Positions 18,289 through 26,412 of a DNA stretch of 64,000 bases are shown one piece after another. The translations under genes were made by a program, and so were the position numbers. Below the pieces are notes generated by a model. That model was given only the letters and a program-made list of their open reading frames with translations, had not been told where the DNA came from and did no database searches. The stretch lies in assembly GCA_013178415.1 (NCBI GenBank), contig JABLXA010000004.1:1-64000 (forward strand). The letters are read 5' to 3'. Numbering within the stretch: position 1 is the stretch's first letter; each line of letters opens with the position of its first letter. This DNA comes from Bacillota bacterium (GTDB taxonomy: Bacteria > Bacillota > SHA-98 > Ch115).

Positions 18289-20856
18289 TCACCATCCAAA
18301 TCGCCTGTAAAACCATCGCTTTACACTTTCCACCGTCAAAAGGTACGCCCCCACCATTCCGCCCAAAACCATGAGTAATGGAAATGGCAGCGGTCTGAAA
18401 TAGAAGAAGGCGCCGACCGGAGTATATGGAATTATCGTTCCTAATCCGACAGCCATGAGCGTAGTAATCCAAAGCATGGCGCTGGCGCGGCTCTTGAAAA
18501 GGCTATACCGCGAACGAATTATGTGTATGACCAGCGTCTGAGTAGCCAAGGATTCAACAAACCACCCAGTCTGGAAAAGAGAAGGGCCCGCATGGAATAC
18601 ATGAAGCATAACCAGATAAGTCACGATGTCGTAAAGAGAGCTGATCGGCCCGAATATGACCATGAAATTCCTTACAAAATCAATATTCCAACGCCTAGGC
18701 TGCCTTATATAATCGCTGTCTACCCTGTCAGTCGGGATACTCACCTGAGAAAAATCATAGAGAAGGTTATTTAGAAGTATTTGTACAGGCAGCATGGGCA
18801 AAAATGGGACCAGCAGAGACGCTATCGGGACACTGAACATATTCCCGAAATTTGAGCTTGTGGCCATCATGATATATTTCATAGTATTCGCGAATGTTCT
18901 GCGGCCTTCTATAATCCCCATCTCAAGAATGTGCAGCCCCTCCTCCAGAAGGACGATGTCCGCGGCCTCTTTGGCTACATCCACAGCATTGTTGACAGAG
19001 ATGCCTACATCCGCGGTTCTGAGCGCGGGAGCGTCATTGACGCCATCCCCCATATAACCAACAACATGTCCCGCTTTTTTTAGCACAGAGATGATCCGGT
19101 TCTTCTGCTCTGGGCTCAATCGCGCGCAAATAGTCGCGCCCTCAACTCTTGAGACAAGGTTTTCATCGTCCATGGCATCTATATCCTGTCCCATGACAAT
19201 CCCATGCACATCAAGTCCGACGCGCTCACATATGCGTCTGGTGACGAGCTCGTTGTCGCCCGTCAGAATCTTCACATTTACGCCGAGGTTTTTCAGTTCC
19301 TCAACTGCCCTCGCCGCACTCTCCTTCGGCGGGTCCGTGAAAGTGATGTAACCGACGAAGATCAATTCACTTTCATCAGTCGCGGAATAAACGGCCCGAT
19401 CATTTCCAATAGGACGGTAGGCCACCGCAAGAGCTCGGTACCCATCGCCGCTCAGCTGAACGAAACGAGCGAGAGCAAGCCTTTTAAGCTCGGGACTGAG
19501 TTCCAAAGTTTGTCCATTGAGTTCTATGAATTTGCATGCCTCAATTACACCCTCCGGCGCCCCTTTGGTTATCAGAAGCCGTTCCTTGTCGTTCTCCACT
19601 ACCACAGACATGCGCTTGCGGATGAAATCGAAAGGGATCTCATCCACCTTGATATACCCATCAGAACCGCCTCCTTTGTATGCTATTATTGCGGCATCCA
19701 TTGGGCTACGCAGGCTAGCCTGAAATGCGCTGTTAAGCCACGCCAATTTGAAGGTTCGCTCACAATTCTGCCCATTGATATCAATATGACTATGCAAGAC
19801 CAACTTACTCTCGGTTAACGTGCCGGTCTTATCGGTGCACAATACGTCCATACTTCCAAGGTTCTGTATGGATTGCAGGCGTTTAACGATCACCTTTCGT
19901 TTCGCCATCGCCGCCGCGCCGGTAGAAAGAGTGATGGTCATTATCATTGGCAAAAGTCCAGGAGTGATTCCGACTGATACGGCCACCGCAAAAAGCAAGG
20001 CTTGAAGGACCCCCCGGTGAAGTCCGACATTCAGCAAGAAAATCAATACGACGAGGGCAGCGATCACTTTGATAAGGAACGAGGTAAACTTCTTGATACC
20101 TCGCTGAAACTCGGTCTCTGGCCGCTCTATAGACAGGCTCCTCGCTATGCGGCCGAACTCAGTTTGCCCATTCGTCCCCACGACTATAGCAGTTGCTGTC
20201 CCGCTCACCACATTTGTGCCAGAAAAGACGGCATGATTCATATCGGGCACAGCCAGGTACGCACCAGGGTTATCGCACGGCATCTTCTCGACCGGAAACG
20301 GCTCCCCCGTGAGTATAGCCTGATCAACAAAGAAATCCCTTGCATAAAGTACCCTCGCGTCAGCTGGGACTATATCCCCTGCGCCAAGTCGTATTACGTC
20401 CCCTGGGACAAGCTCCCGCATCGGCATTTCGGAGATGATGCCATCCCGTACTACCGTAGCTGTAATTGCCACCTGTTTTGCGAGCTTTTTGGCGAACTCC
20501 TCCGACCGATATTCCTGGAAGAACTGAAGCGTGACACTAAGTATGACCAGGATTCCAATTATCACGGCGCCATGGAGTTCTCCGAATAAGGTCGAGATCG
20601 CCCCTGCCGCGATCAACACGGCCACAAGGGGCTGGGCGAAGAGCCTCAAATAGGCAAGCCAGGCCGGCACTCCGCGTGAACGCGGGAACTCATTGAAGCC
20701 ATACCTCTCCAAACGTACCGACGCATCTTCACTTGTTAGGCCGTCAGGAGTGGCCTCCAAACGCGACAGCAATTCCCCTATGGGCAGGTTGAGCATGTAG
20801 TTCTGGGCTGGCTGGTTCAGTTGATGGCTTAATCCATTCTTAGCGGCAAAGTACAT
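18289..20856 (-). CDS. mgtA: magnesium-type P-type ATPase (MgtA/MgtB group)
   Basis: This P3B-type cation ATPase, 855 aa, would import Mg. The N-terminal region has RLERYGFNEFPRSRGVPAW typical of the group. The actuator loop reads LTGEPFPVEK, with Pro after TGE. The phosphorylation site is CTDKTGTLTESK, the hinge is MGDGVNDAPALRTADVGISV, and six C-terminal helices follow. The gene is preceded by a sigma-A promoter and a leader of about 160 bases whose last hairpin covers the ribosome site, so control by RNA structure is likely. The ion is inferred from the family. Confidence 0.88.
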   Translation of the reverse strand: MYFAAKNGLSHQLNQPAQNYMLNLPIGELLSRLEATPDGLTSEDASVRLERYGFNEFPRSRGVPAWLAYLRLFAQPLVAVLIAAGAISTLFGELHGAVIIGILVILSVTLQFFQEYRSEEFAKKLAKQVAITATVVRDGIISEMPMRELVPGDVIRLGAGDIVPADARVLYARDFFVDQAILTGEPFPVEKMPCDNPGAYLAVPDMNHAVFSGTNVVSGTATAIVVGTNGQTEFGRIARSLSIERPETEFQRGIKKFTSFLIKVIAALVVLIFLLNVGLHRGVLQALLFAVAVSVGITPGLLPMIMTITLSTGAAAMAKRKVIVKRLQSIQNLGSMDVLCTDKTGTLTESKLVLHSHIDINGQNCERTFKLAWLNSAFQASLRSPMDAAIIAYKGGGSDGYIKVDEIPFDFIRKRMSVVVENDKERLLITKGAPEGVIEACKFIELNGQTLELSPELKRLALARFVQLSGDGYRALAVAYRPIGNDRAVYSATDESELIFVGYITFTDPPKESAARAVEELKNLGVNVKILTGDNELVTRRICERVGLDVHGIVMGQDIDAMDDENLVSRVEGATICARLSPEQKNRIISVLKKAGHVVGYMGDGVNDAPALRTADVGISVNNAVDVAKEAADIVLLEEGLHILEMGIIEGRRTFANTMKYIMMATSSNFGNMFSVPIASLLVPFLPMLPVQILLNNLLYDFSQVSIPTDRVDSDYIRQPRRWNIDFVRNFMVIFGPISSLYDIVTYLVMLHVFHAGPSLFQTGWFVESLATQTLVIHIIRSRYSLFKSRASAMLWITTLMAVGLGTIIPYTPVGAFFYFRPLPFPLLMVLGGMVGAYLLTVESVKRWFYRRFGW

Positions 20857-21015
20857 GGGAAGCGCCCCCCTTCCGGTCAGGGAGGCGCGTTAAAGGCAAG
20901 ACAACGCTAATCGCGTCTCGGCGATAACGCTCCCCCCTGTCTTGGAATGAATTGTTTCATGATGTTACGCTTACTACTTCCGTTTCCGTCTTCTGACATT
21001 GACGGTTCACCTCAC
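20857..21015 (-). promoter_or_regulatory. structured 5' leader RNA of the Mg-ATPase gene, candidate riboswitch
   Basis: The leader runs from the predicted start near 21015 to the ATG. Three structural parts are visible on the minus strand: a CCGTC/GACGG hairpin near the 5' end; an arm closed by CAAGACA (20944-20938) and TGTCTTG (20903-20897) with a long inner hairpin around CGAGAC; and a final 9-bp hairpin (20888-20862, one G-U pair) whose 3' arm contains the GGGGGG ribosome site 8 bases before the ATG. I do not see the conserved blocks of the M-box or of the yybP-ykoY element. The class is unassigned. Confidence 0.6.
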
Positions 21016-21021
21016 GGCTCT

Positions 21022-21050
21022 AGAATATTCCCATCGCACGGCATTGTCAA
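21022..21050 (-). promoter_or_regulatory. sigma-A promoter of the Mg-ATPase gene
   Basis: TTGACA (21050-21045) and TATTCT (21027-21022) are 17 bases apart on the minus strand. Confidence 0.75.
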
Positions 21051-21086
21051 GCAAAAGCACTATCTAATGGTTTATAGGATAAAGAA

Positions 21087-21113
21087 GGAACCCGGCACCG
21101 GGCCCCGGTTTCC
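21087..21113 (-). terminator. hairpin just after the LCP gene
   Basis: GGAAACCGG and CCGGGTTCC pair with one mismatch immediately after the stop, followed by TTCTTTA on the minus strand. It would separate the LCP gene from the Mg-ATPase promoter. Confidence 0.5.
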
Positions 21114-21114
21114 T

Positions 21115-22158
21115 CTAATTACCTGAATCACCGGCTGGAGGGCTGTCAGGAACGGAGCGCGACATATCAGCAGCCGGCATTCCACTATCTGAGGGATGTG
21201 CATATGACAGAGAGCGGACGAGTTCACTAATACCCGCCTGGTCGGGCTGCCAATATAGTGGTGAGAAATTCCCAGGCAGCGTGACCGTCTCTACACTACC
21301 ATTTTCCATATGGGTAAGGAACCACCCAACAACACTTACCTGCCTCAGGGACATATCAGTCCTGATGCACTCCATCGCGGTTTTGAGCAAAGACCTGGCC
21401 TTTATCAAATTCTTGGGTACAGCTATCGATGTGACCACGGCTTTGAGCAGCTCTTGCTGCCTCTTGACACGAGAAATATCCCCCATGGCATCATGTCGGA
21501 ATCTAACAAATTGCAAAGCCTGAACACCATTGAGGTGGCGAACGCCGGCCTTGATGTTTATATTCAGGCCTCCGGCTCTATCGCGATATTTCATATCCCG
21601 GTCCACATTGATGGTGACTCCACCAACAAGATCAATCAATTTGACAAAACCCTGGAAATCCGTCTCCACATACCCGTCTACAGGAAGCCCAATTAGTCCC
21701 TCGACAGTTTTCATGATCAACTCGGGGCCCCCTATCGCATGAGCGGCGTTGATTTTATTCGTGCCATAACCGGGGATATCGACTTTGGTATCCCTAGGGA
21801 TTGAGATAAGGGATGCCCTTTTCGAGGCGGAATTCATGCTCAAGAGCATAATAGTATCCGCCCTCTGAGCTCCGGGCACAGGATGTCCATCACGGTCATA
21901 GGTTCGATCGATTCCCAGTAAGAGGATATTAACAGGTCTACGTTTCGTATCGAATGCTTCTTCAAGACTGAATGTCTCCTTGAGATCCACTGCCTTCTTT
22001 ATTGCCGTCTGTGATACCCTTTTAAAAGAGATGCCGCCCGCAACAACAATCAAAGAAACTACCATCACTAGCACCAACGCCAGTCTTCCGCGACGGCTCC
22101 CATTCCTGGGAAGGTACTGCCTTTGTGATGGCTCTAAATCTGTTGGCCCAAAACTCAA
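21115..22158 (-). CDS. LytR-CpsA-Psr (LCP) family cell wall polymer ligase
   Basis: LCP proteins move lipid-linked glycopolymers onto peptidoglycan outside the membrane. This 347 aa protein has one N-terminal membrane helix (LALVLVMVVSLIVVAGG, about residues 26-42). The LCP domain shows NILLLGID, RADTIMLLS, the phosphate-binding SIPRDTKVDIPGYG, then KINAAHAIGG and FVRFRHDAMGDISRVKRQQE. It fits the nearby polysaccharide genes. The tail is rich in Pro and Ser. Confidence 0.92.
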   Translation of the reverse strand: MSFGPTDLEPSQRQYLPRNGSRRGRLALVLVMVVSLIVVAGGISFKRVSQTAIKKAVDLKETFSLEEAFDTKRRPVNILLLGIDRTYDRDGHPVPGAQRADTIMLLSMNSASKRASLISIPRDTKVDIPGYGTNKINAAHAIGGPELIMKTVEGLIGLPVDGYVETDFQGFVKLIDLVGGVTINVDRDMKYRDRAGGLNINIKAGVRHLNGVQALQFVRFRHDAMGDISRVKRQQELLKAVVTSIAVPKNLIKARSLLKTAMECIRTDMSLRQVSVVGWFLTHMENGSVETVTLPGNFSPLYWQPDQAGISELVRSLSYAHPSDSGMPAADMSRSVPDSPPAGDSGN

Positions 22159-22513
22159 TTACCCCACTCCCCCCGGATATATGCAATGTGTGGGTTTAAG
22201 GGAATGGCTCCCGGTCCCGAATGACGATCAGAGAAATCACCATCATAGGAACGCTGTTCGCTGTTATAAATATACCACATAGAAAATGAATCTCAAAGGC
22301 GTAAATGACGCAGGCGGAGGTTCATTCGCGAGGGCCCATAATGTATTTCAAAGAGATGGCGCGCAGATTTCGAAAATCGCGCATCCGCATCCAGGAAGGA
22401 CAAGATGAAGTATAATATAGTGGAAATATCGGGCATAAGGTGTGTCGCAGCGGGGCCTTTGATTATTCTCCCGTGCGATAGATTGTGCTCGAAGATCTAT
22501 GGGAGGGAGAGAC
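22159..22513. other. divergent intergenic region between the LCP and dehydrogenase genes
   Basis: No gene is supported. It must carry both promoters. A TATAAT at 22411-22416 faces the dehydrogenase but lacks a recognisable -35. Confidence 0.3.
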
Positions 22514-23524
22514 ATGCTAGCAGCGGTCATAAACAAGCCGAACGATCTCGAGATGAAGGAAGTCCCAACCCCAGCGCCTAAGTCGAATGAGGTGCTTGTG
22601 AGGGTCAAAGCGTGCGGGGTATGTGGCACAGACGTGCATATCTTCAAGGGGGAATTCATTTCGCCATATCCCATCATCCCAGGGCATGAACTAGCGGGTG
22701 TCGTAGAACAGATCGGATCTGAAGTAACAACGGTAAAACCGGGCGACGCCGTAGCTGTGGATCCGTCGCTTTTCTGTGAGAGCTGCTATTTCTGCGTCCA
22801 GAACAAGCAAAACCATTGCGAAAATTGGAATGGGCTGGGTAATACGGTGGCAGGCGCTTTCGCTGAATTCGTCGTTGTCCCTGAGGCCAATGTGTTCAAG
22901 ACCACTCTCAAGGATTTGAGGCACGCCGCCTTTGTTGAGCCTCTTGCCTGCGTGATCTACGGACATGAGCGCGCCCGAATGTCCATAGGAGATTCTGTGC
23001 TAATATTTGGCGCCGGGCCCATAGGATTGCTGCACCTGCAGGTTGCCCTCAGGGCGGGGGCCTCTGTAGTAGATATTGTAGACTTGAAACCTGGCAGGTT
23101 AGAAATTGCGAAATCCTTAGGCGCAAGAAGGACTATCCTTGGCGATGACCCCAACCTGAAGGGAGCATTGCATGATATAGAACCCCGGGGCTATGATCTC
23201 GTTATCGACGCTACTGGTGCGCCCAAGGTAGTTGAAAACGCCGTCCAGTATGTCAAGAATAGCGGCAAGCTGCTGATCTTCGGGGTATGTCCTCCGGATG
23301 CGAAGATAAGCATAAGTCCGTTTGAGATCTATAAACGGGACATTGAGATAATTGGCTCCTTCGCCATAAGAAAGACATATCTTGCCGCATTACGGATGAT
23401 GGAAAGTGGATACATCAAAGTTGACCCCCTCATCGGAGGCACATTCCCGCTGTCCGAGTTTCCAAAAGCACTTGACATCGTGGCGAATGGCAAGGCCGAT
23501 ATGAAGCTCGTTATAATCCCGTAG
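22514..23524 (+). CDS. zinc-dependent medium-chain alcohol/polyol dehydrogenase
   Basis: This 336 aa MDR-family dehydrogenase has the catalytic zinc site ACGVCGTD and PGHELAG, four structural-zinc cysteines in SLFCESCYFCVQNKQNHCENW, and a Rossmann motif VLIFGAGPIG. It resembles the threonine/sorbitol dehydrogenase branch; substrate is unknown. The ATG at 22514 is chosen over 22499 because GGAGGGAGA sits directly upstream. Confidence 0.88.
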   Translation: MLAAVINKPNDLEMKEVPTPAPKSNEVLVRVKACGVCGTDVHIFKGEFISPYPIIPGHELAGVVEQIGSEVTTVKPGDAVAVDPSLFCESCYFCVQNKQNHCENWNGLGNTVAGAFAEFVVVPEANVFKTTLKDLRHAAFVEPLACVIYGHERARMSIGDSVLIFGAGPIGLLHLQVALRAGASVVDIVDLKPGRLEIAKSLGARRTILGDDPNLKGALHDIEPRGYDLVIDATGAPKVVENAVQYVKNSGKLLIFGVCPPDAKISISPFEIYKRDIEIIGSFAIRKTYLAALRMMESGYIKVDPLIGGTFPLSEFPKALDIVANGKADMKLVIIP

Positions 23525-23534
23525 GATGATGAGA

Positions 23535-23570
23535 CGGGGAGGGCGTTCTCTCGAGAGGGCGCCTTCCCCA
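23535..23570 (+). terminator. hairpin after the dehydrogenase gene
   Basis: GGGGAGGGCG and GCGCCTTCCCC pair imperfectly around a CTCTCGAGAG core 10 bases after the stop. No T run follows, so termination is only likely. The rest of 23571-23808 shows nothing definite. Confidence 0.4.
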
Positions 23571-23808
23571 TCCATTGCATATCGCATTCAGCCCGGGGGA
23601 TGGTCTTAAGAGCCCGGTAGCGAGCCTGGGGTATATGCTATATGATCTTGAAAGAAACGTTTCAGACCGTGTGATCATGAATATGCCGCCCGCAAAGGAA
23701 AGAAAATAGACTAGGCGACAAAATAGACCAGACGACCTCTATTCCCACCGCTGGAATATACCCGCGGACGGCGAGTGAGGATTATCTCAGGAGGGATATT
23801 CAAAACCC

Positions 23809-24309
23809 ATGAGACGACGATACCTTATGCTATATATAGCTGCGATACTACTCACGTTCTGCATTCTCTATCCGAATGCCAGGAGTATCTGGGCCGCCCT
23901 TCAAGGTCGTAATGGCGCACATGCTAGCCAGGGCCTCATGGCAGCCCCTGAATATGACTATAACATAAATCTGATGGCGAGGGTAATACAGGGGGAAGCT
24001 GCGACTGAGCCTTATCTAGGCAAGGTCGCCATTGGCGCAGTGATAATGAATAGACTGGATAGCCCTCTATTTCCTAAGACCATACCAGGGGTGATCTTTG
24101 AACCTGATGCCTTCGAGTCAGTATCCAATGGGCTCATATGGAGAGTAGCGCCAACCCGTGATTCCTACATGGCAAGCCAGGATGCCTTGAGCGGCTGGGA
24201 TCCTACTGGTGGGGCTCTCTATTACTTCAACCCTTCAAAGCCTGTAAATTGGTGGATCTGGACAAGGCCTCCCATCACTCAGATCGGAAACCATCTGTTT
24301 TTGAGATAG
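23809..24309 (+). CDS. SleB/CwlJ-type cell wall hydrolase
   Basis: This 166 aa protein has an N-terminal membrane or signal segment (YIAAILLTFCILY), then a hydrolase_2 domain with LMARVIQGEAATEPYLGKVAIG, AVIMNRL and the C-terminal YYFNPSKPVNWW. This family includes the spore cortex-lytic enzymes used in germination, though SleB itself has an extra peptidoglycan-binding domain that is absent here. GGAGGG lies upstream of the ATG. Confidence 0.88.
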   Translation: MRRRYLMLYIAAILLTFCILYPNARSIWAALQGRNGAHASQGLMAAPEYDYNINLMARVIQGEAATEPYLGKVAIGAVIMNRLDSPLFPKTIPGVIFEPDAFESVSNGLIWRVAPTRDSYMASQDALSGWDPTGGALYYFNPSKPVNWWIWTRPPITQIGNHLFLR

Positions 24310-24425
24310 GATAGGCACCGAGTCGTCCTCGCCCGATTCCCCCAATCCTCCCTCAGGTCTTGCCCTACCTATTGCCTGGCCAGATCAGACCTGGGGCGGA
24401 AGGCCCGGCTCCCCACTATTCCAGG

Positions 24426-26297
24426 CTATTCGAGGAAATGATTCGTTATTGGGAATCTCCTGTCACGCCCAAATGCCCGCGGGGTGATTTTCACCCCGGG
24501 AGGCGCCTGGCGACGTTTGTATTCACTTCTGGCAACCAGATTTACGACCTTGCGCACCGCGTCTTGCGGATATCCCATATCTATCAGAGATGGGACATCG
24601 ATGTCCTCCTCGACATAAGCCTGAATTATTGGATCAAGCAGTCCATAAGGCGGGAGTGAATCAGTATCTTTCTGATTTGGCCGCAACTCCGCTGTCGGCG
24701 GTCGAGATATTATATTCCCTGGGATTACTGGATCCGGTTTCATCGAATTTCTATAATTTGCGAGGCTATAGACCAGCGTCTTTGGCACATCTTTCAGAAG
24801 CGCGAAACCTCCTGCCATATCTCCATAGAGGGTTGCATAGCCGACACTCATCTCGCTCTTATTCCCTGTAGTGACGACGAGCCATCCGAATTTGTTGGAA
24901 AGAGCCATGAGCAAGTTGCCGCGAATCCTGGCCTGTAGGTTTTCCTCTGTCACACCGAAGGGAAGATCTCTAAAGATTTTCTTAAGGGACTCCAGATATG
25001 AGTTGAAAATAGGCTCAATCGGAATTACCTTGAATTCTATCCCGAGATTTGCTGCTAATTCGCTGGCATCCTTTATACTTCTATCCTCCGTGAATCGCGA
25101 TGGCATGGAGACGCCCACCACATTCTCATTGCCAAGGGCATCTGCCGCAATTGTAGCTGTAAGAGCTGAGTCTATCCCGCCGCTAAGTCCGACCACCACT
25201 TTTTCGAAACCGTTTTTCCTCACGTAATCCCTTAGCCCCAGCGAGAGGGCAAGATAAGCCTCATGAACCACATCAGACGTAAGGTTTACAGCTGAGCTTT
25301 CTGCGAAGCATGAAATGGCTTCGCGGTCCGGGGCACGGTGTTGGTCTGAAATGCCGGAGCGGTTCGGAATACGATGATGGTCAGGTAAATCTGAGCGGGC
25401 GAGACCAGGGCCATTTGGAAGATCGGGCTTCACCCCATCATCGGCTGTCTGACTCTCAAGGATCACTATATCCAAACCGCCATCATCTCGAAGTCCATTG
25501 CCATTCTTCCTGGCCTTGCGACGCCTGGGATCATGGAGTCTCCTGGAAAACACCTTCTGCGTGAAGACATCCGCCATTATCAGATCTTCCTCAAATGGTT
25601 TACCTCTGGCAATGATTTCCCCGCGCTCATCAATTATCAGGCTGTTACCGTCAAAGACGAGTTCATCCTGTCCACCTACCATGTTGACAAAGGCCACTAT
25701 GGCCGCATGATCTTGGGCGCGGGTTCTCAGCATTCTCTCCCTTTGCGCGCTTTTCCCGATATGGTAGGGTGAGGCAGAGATATTTATTATGATCTCAGCC
25801 CCACCTAATACAGTCTCATCTGCTATGGGTCCCCCTGGATACCATATATCTTCGCATATGGAAATTCCAAGCGAAGCCTTTTCAGTCTTGACCACCATGG
25901 GTTTGGTCCCAGCGCAGAAATAGCGTTCTTCATCGAACACCCCATAGTTGGGAAGATATGATTTATGGTAGACGCCACATACCCTACCCCTATGAATTAT
26001 GCAAGCCGAATTGAAGATGTCATCCTGCTTGTCTACAAAACCCATGATCACAATAGCATCGTGTTCTGTAGTCGAAGCCGCGATCTCATAGACACACCGT
26101 TGGTTCCCCTCGATGAACTTAGGCTTGAGGAGCAGATCCTCCGGCGGATAGCCAGTCACAGCCAGCTCAGGGAAGATTATCACATCTGCCTTCCACTTTC
26201 GTGCTTCTCCCATGACTTCTAGAATCCTTGACTTATTGAAAGAAATGTCTCCTACCACTGGGTTTATCTGAGCTGCGGCCAGACGGAGGCAGGCCAT
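24426..26297 (-). CDS. nadE: glutamine-dependent NAD+ synthetase
   Basis: This enzyme makes NAD from deamido-NAD using glutamine ammonia. The 623 aa protein joins an N-terminal nitrilase-type glutaminase (Glu in FPELAVTGYPPEDLL, Lys in YHKSYLPNYGVFDE, Cys in GISICEDIW) to a C-terminal synthetase with the PP-loop GLSGGIDSALT. Between them lies an unusual hydrophilic linker of about 70 residues rich in Asp, Pro, Arg and His with loosely repeating words. The frame extends to 26342, but the ATG at 26297 has GGGGGAG just upstream and matches the family N terminus. Confidence 0.95.
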   Translation of the reverse strand: MACLRLAAAQINPVVGDISFNKSRILEVMGEARKWKADVIIFPELAVTGYPPEDLLLKPKFIEGNQRCVYEIAASTTEHDAIVIMGFVDKQDDIFNSACIIHRGRVCGVYHKSYLPNYGVFDEERYFCAGTKPMVVKTEKASLGISICEDIWYPGGPIADETVLGGAEIIINISASPYHIGKSAQRERMLRTRAQDHAAIVAFVNMVGGQDELVFDGNSLIIDERGEIIARGKPFEEDLIMADVFTQKVFSRRLHDPRRRKARKNGNGLRDDGGLDIVILESQTADDGVKPDLPNGPGLARSDLPDHHRIPNRSGISDQHRAPDREAISCFAESSAVNLTSDVVHEAYLALSLGLRDYVRKNGFEKVVVGLSGGIDSALTATIAADALGNENVVGVSMPSRFTEDRSIKDASELAANLGIEFKVIPIEPIFNSYLESLKKIFRDLPFGVTEENLQARIRGNLLMALSNKFGWLVVTTGNKSEMSVGYATLYGDMAGGFALLKDVPKTLVYSLANYRNSMKPDPVIPGNIISRPPTAELRPNQKDTDSLPPYGLLDPIIQAYVEEDIDVPSLIDMGYPQDAVRKVVNLVARSEYKRRQAPPGVKITPRAFGRDRRFPITNHFLE

Positions 26298-26412
26298 GTA
26301 ATCTCCCCCGATCATTACCCATGTTAAACTCATGATTTTCATTCAACTCTAACACATAATGGTAAGCGCGGAGTCGCCGGTTGTCAAATCTTGTGTAAGA
26401 TTTCCTGACATT

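Noticed and set aside
20857-21015. Calling the Mg-ATPase leader an M-box or yybP-ykoY riboswitch
   Set aside because: The conserved sequence blocks of either class could not be located; only the gene context and the closing hairpin agree. It is left unassigned.
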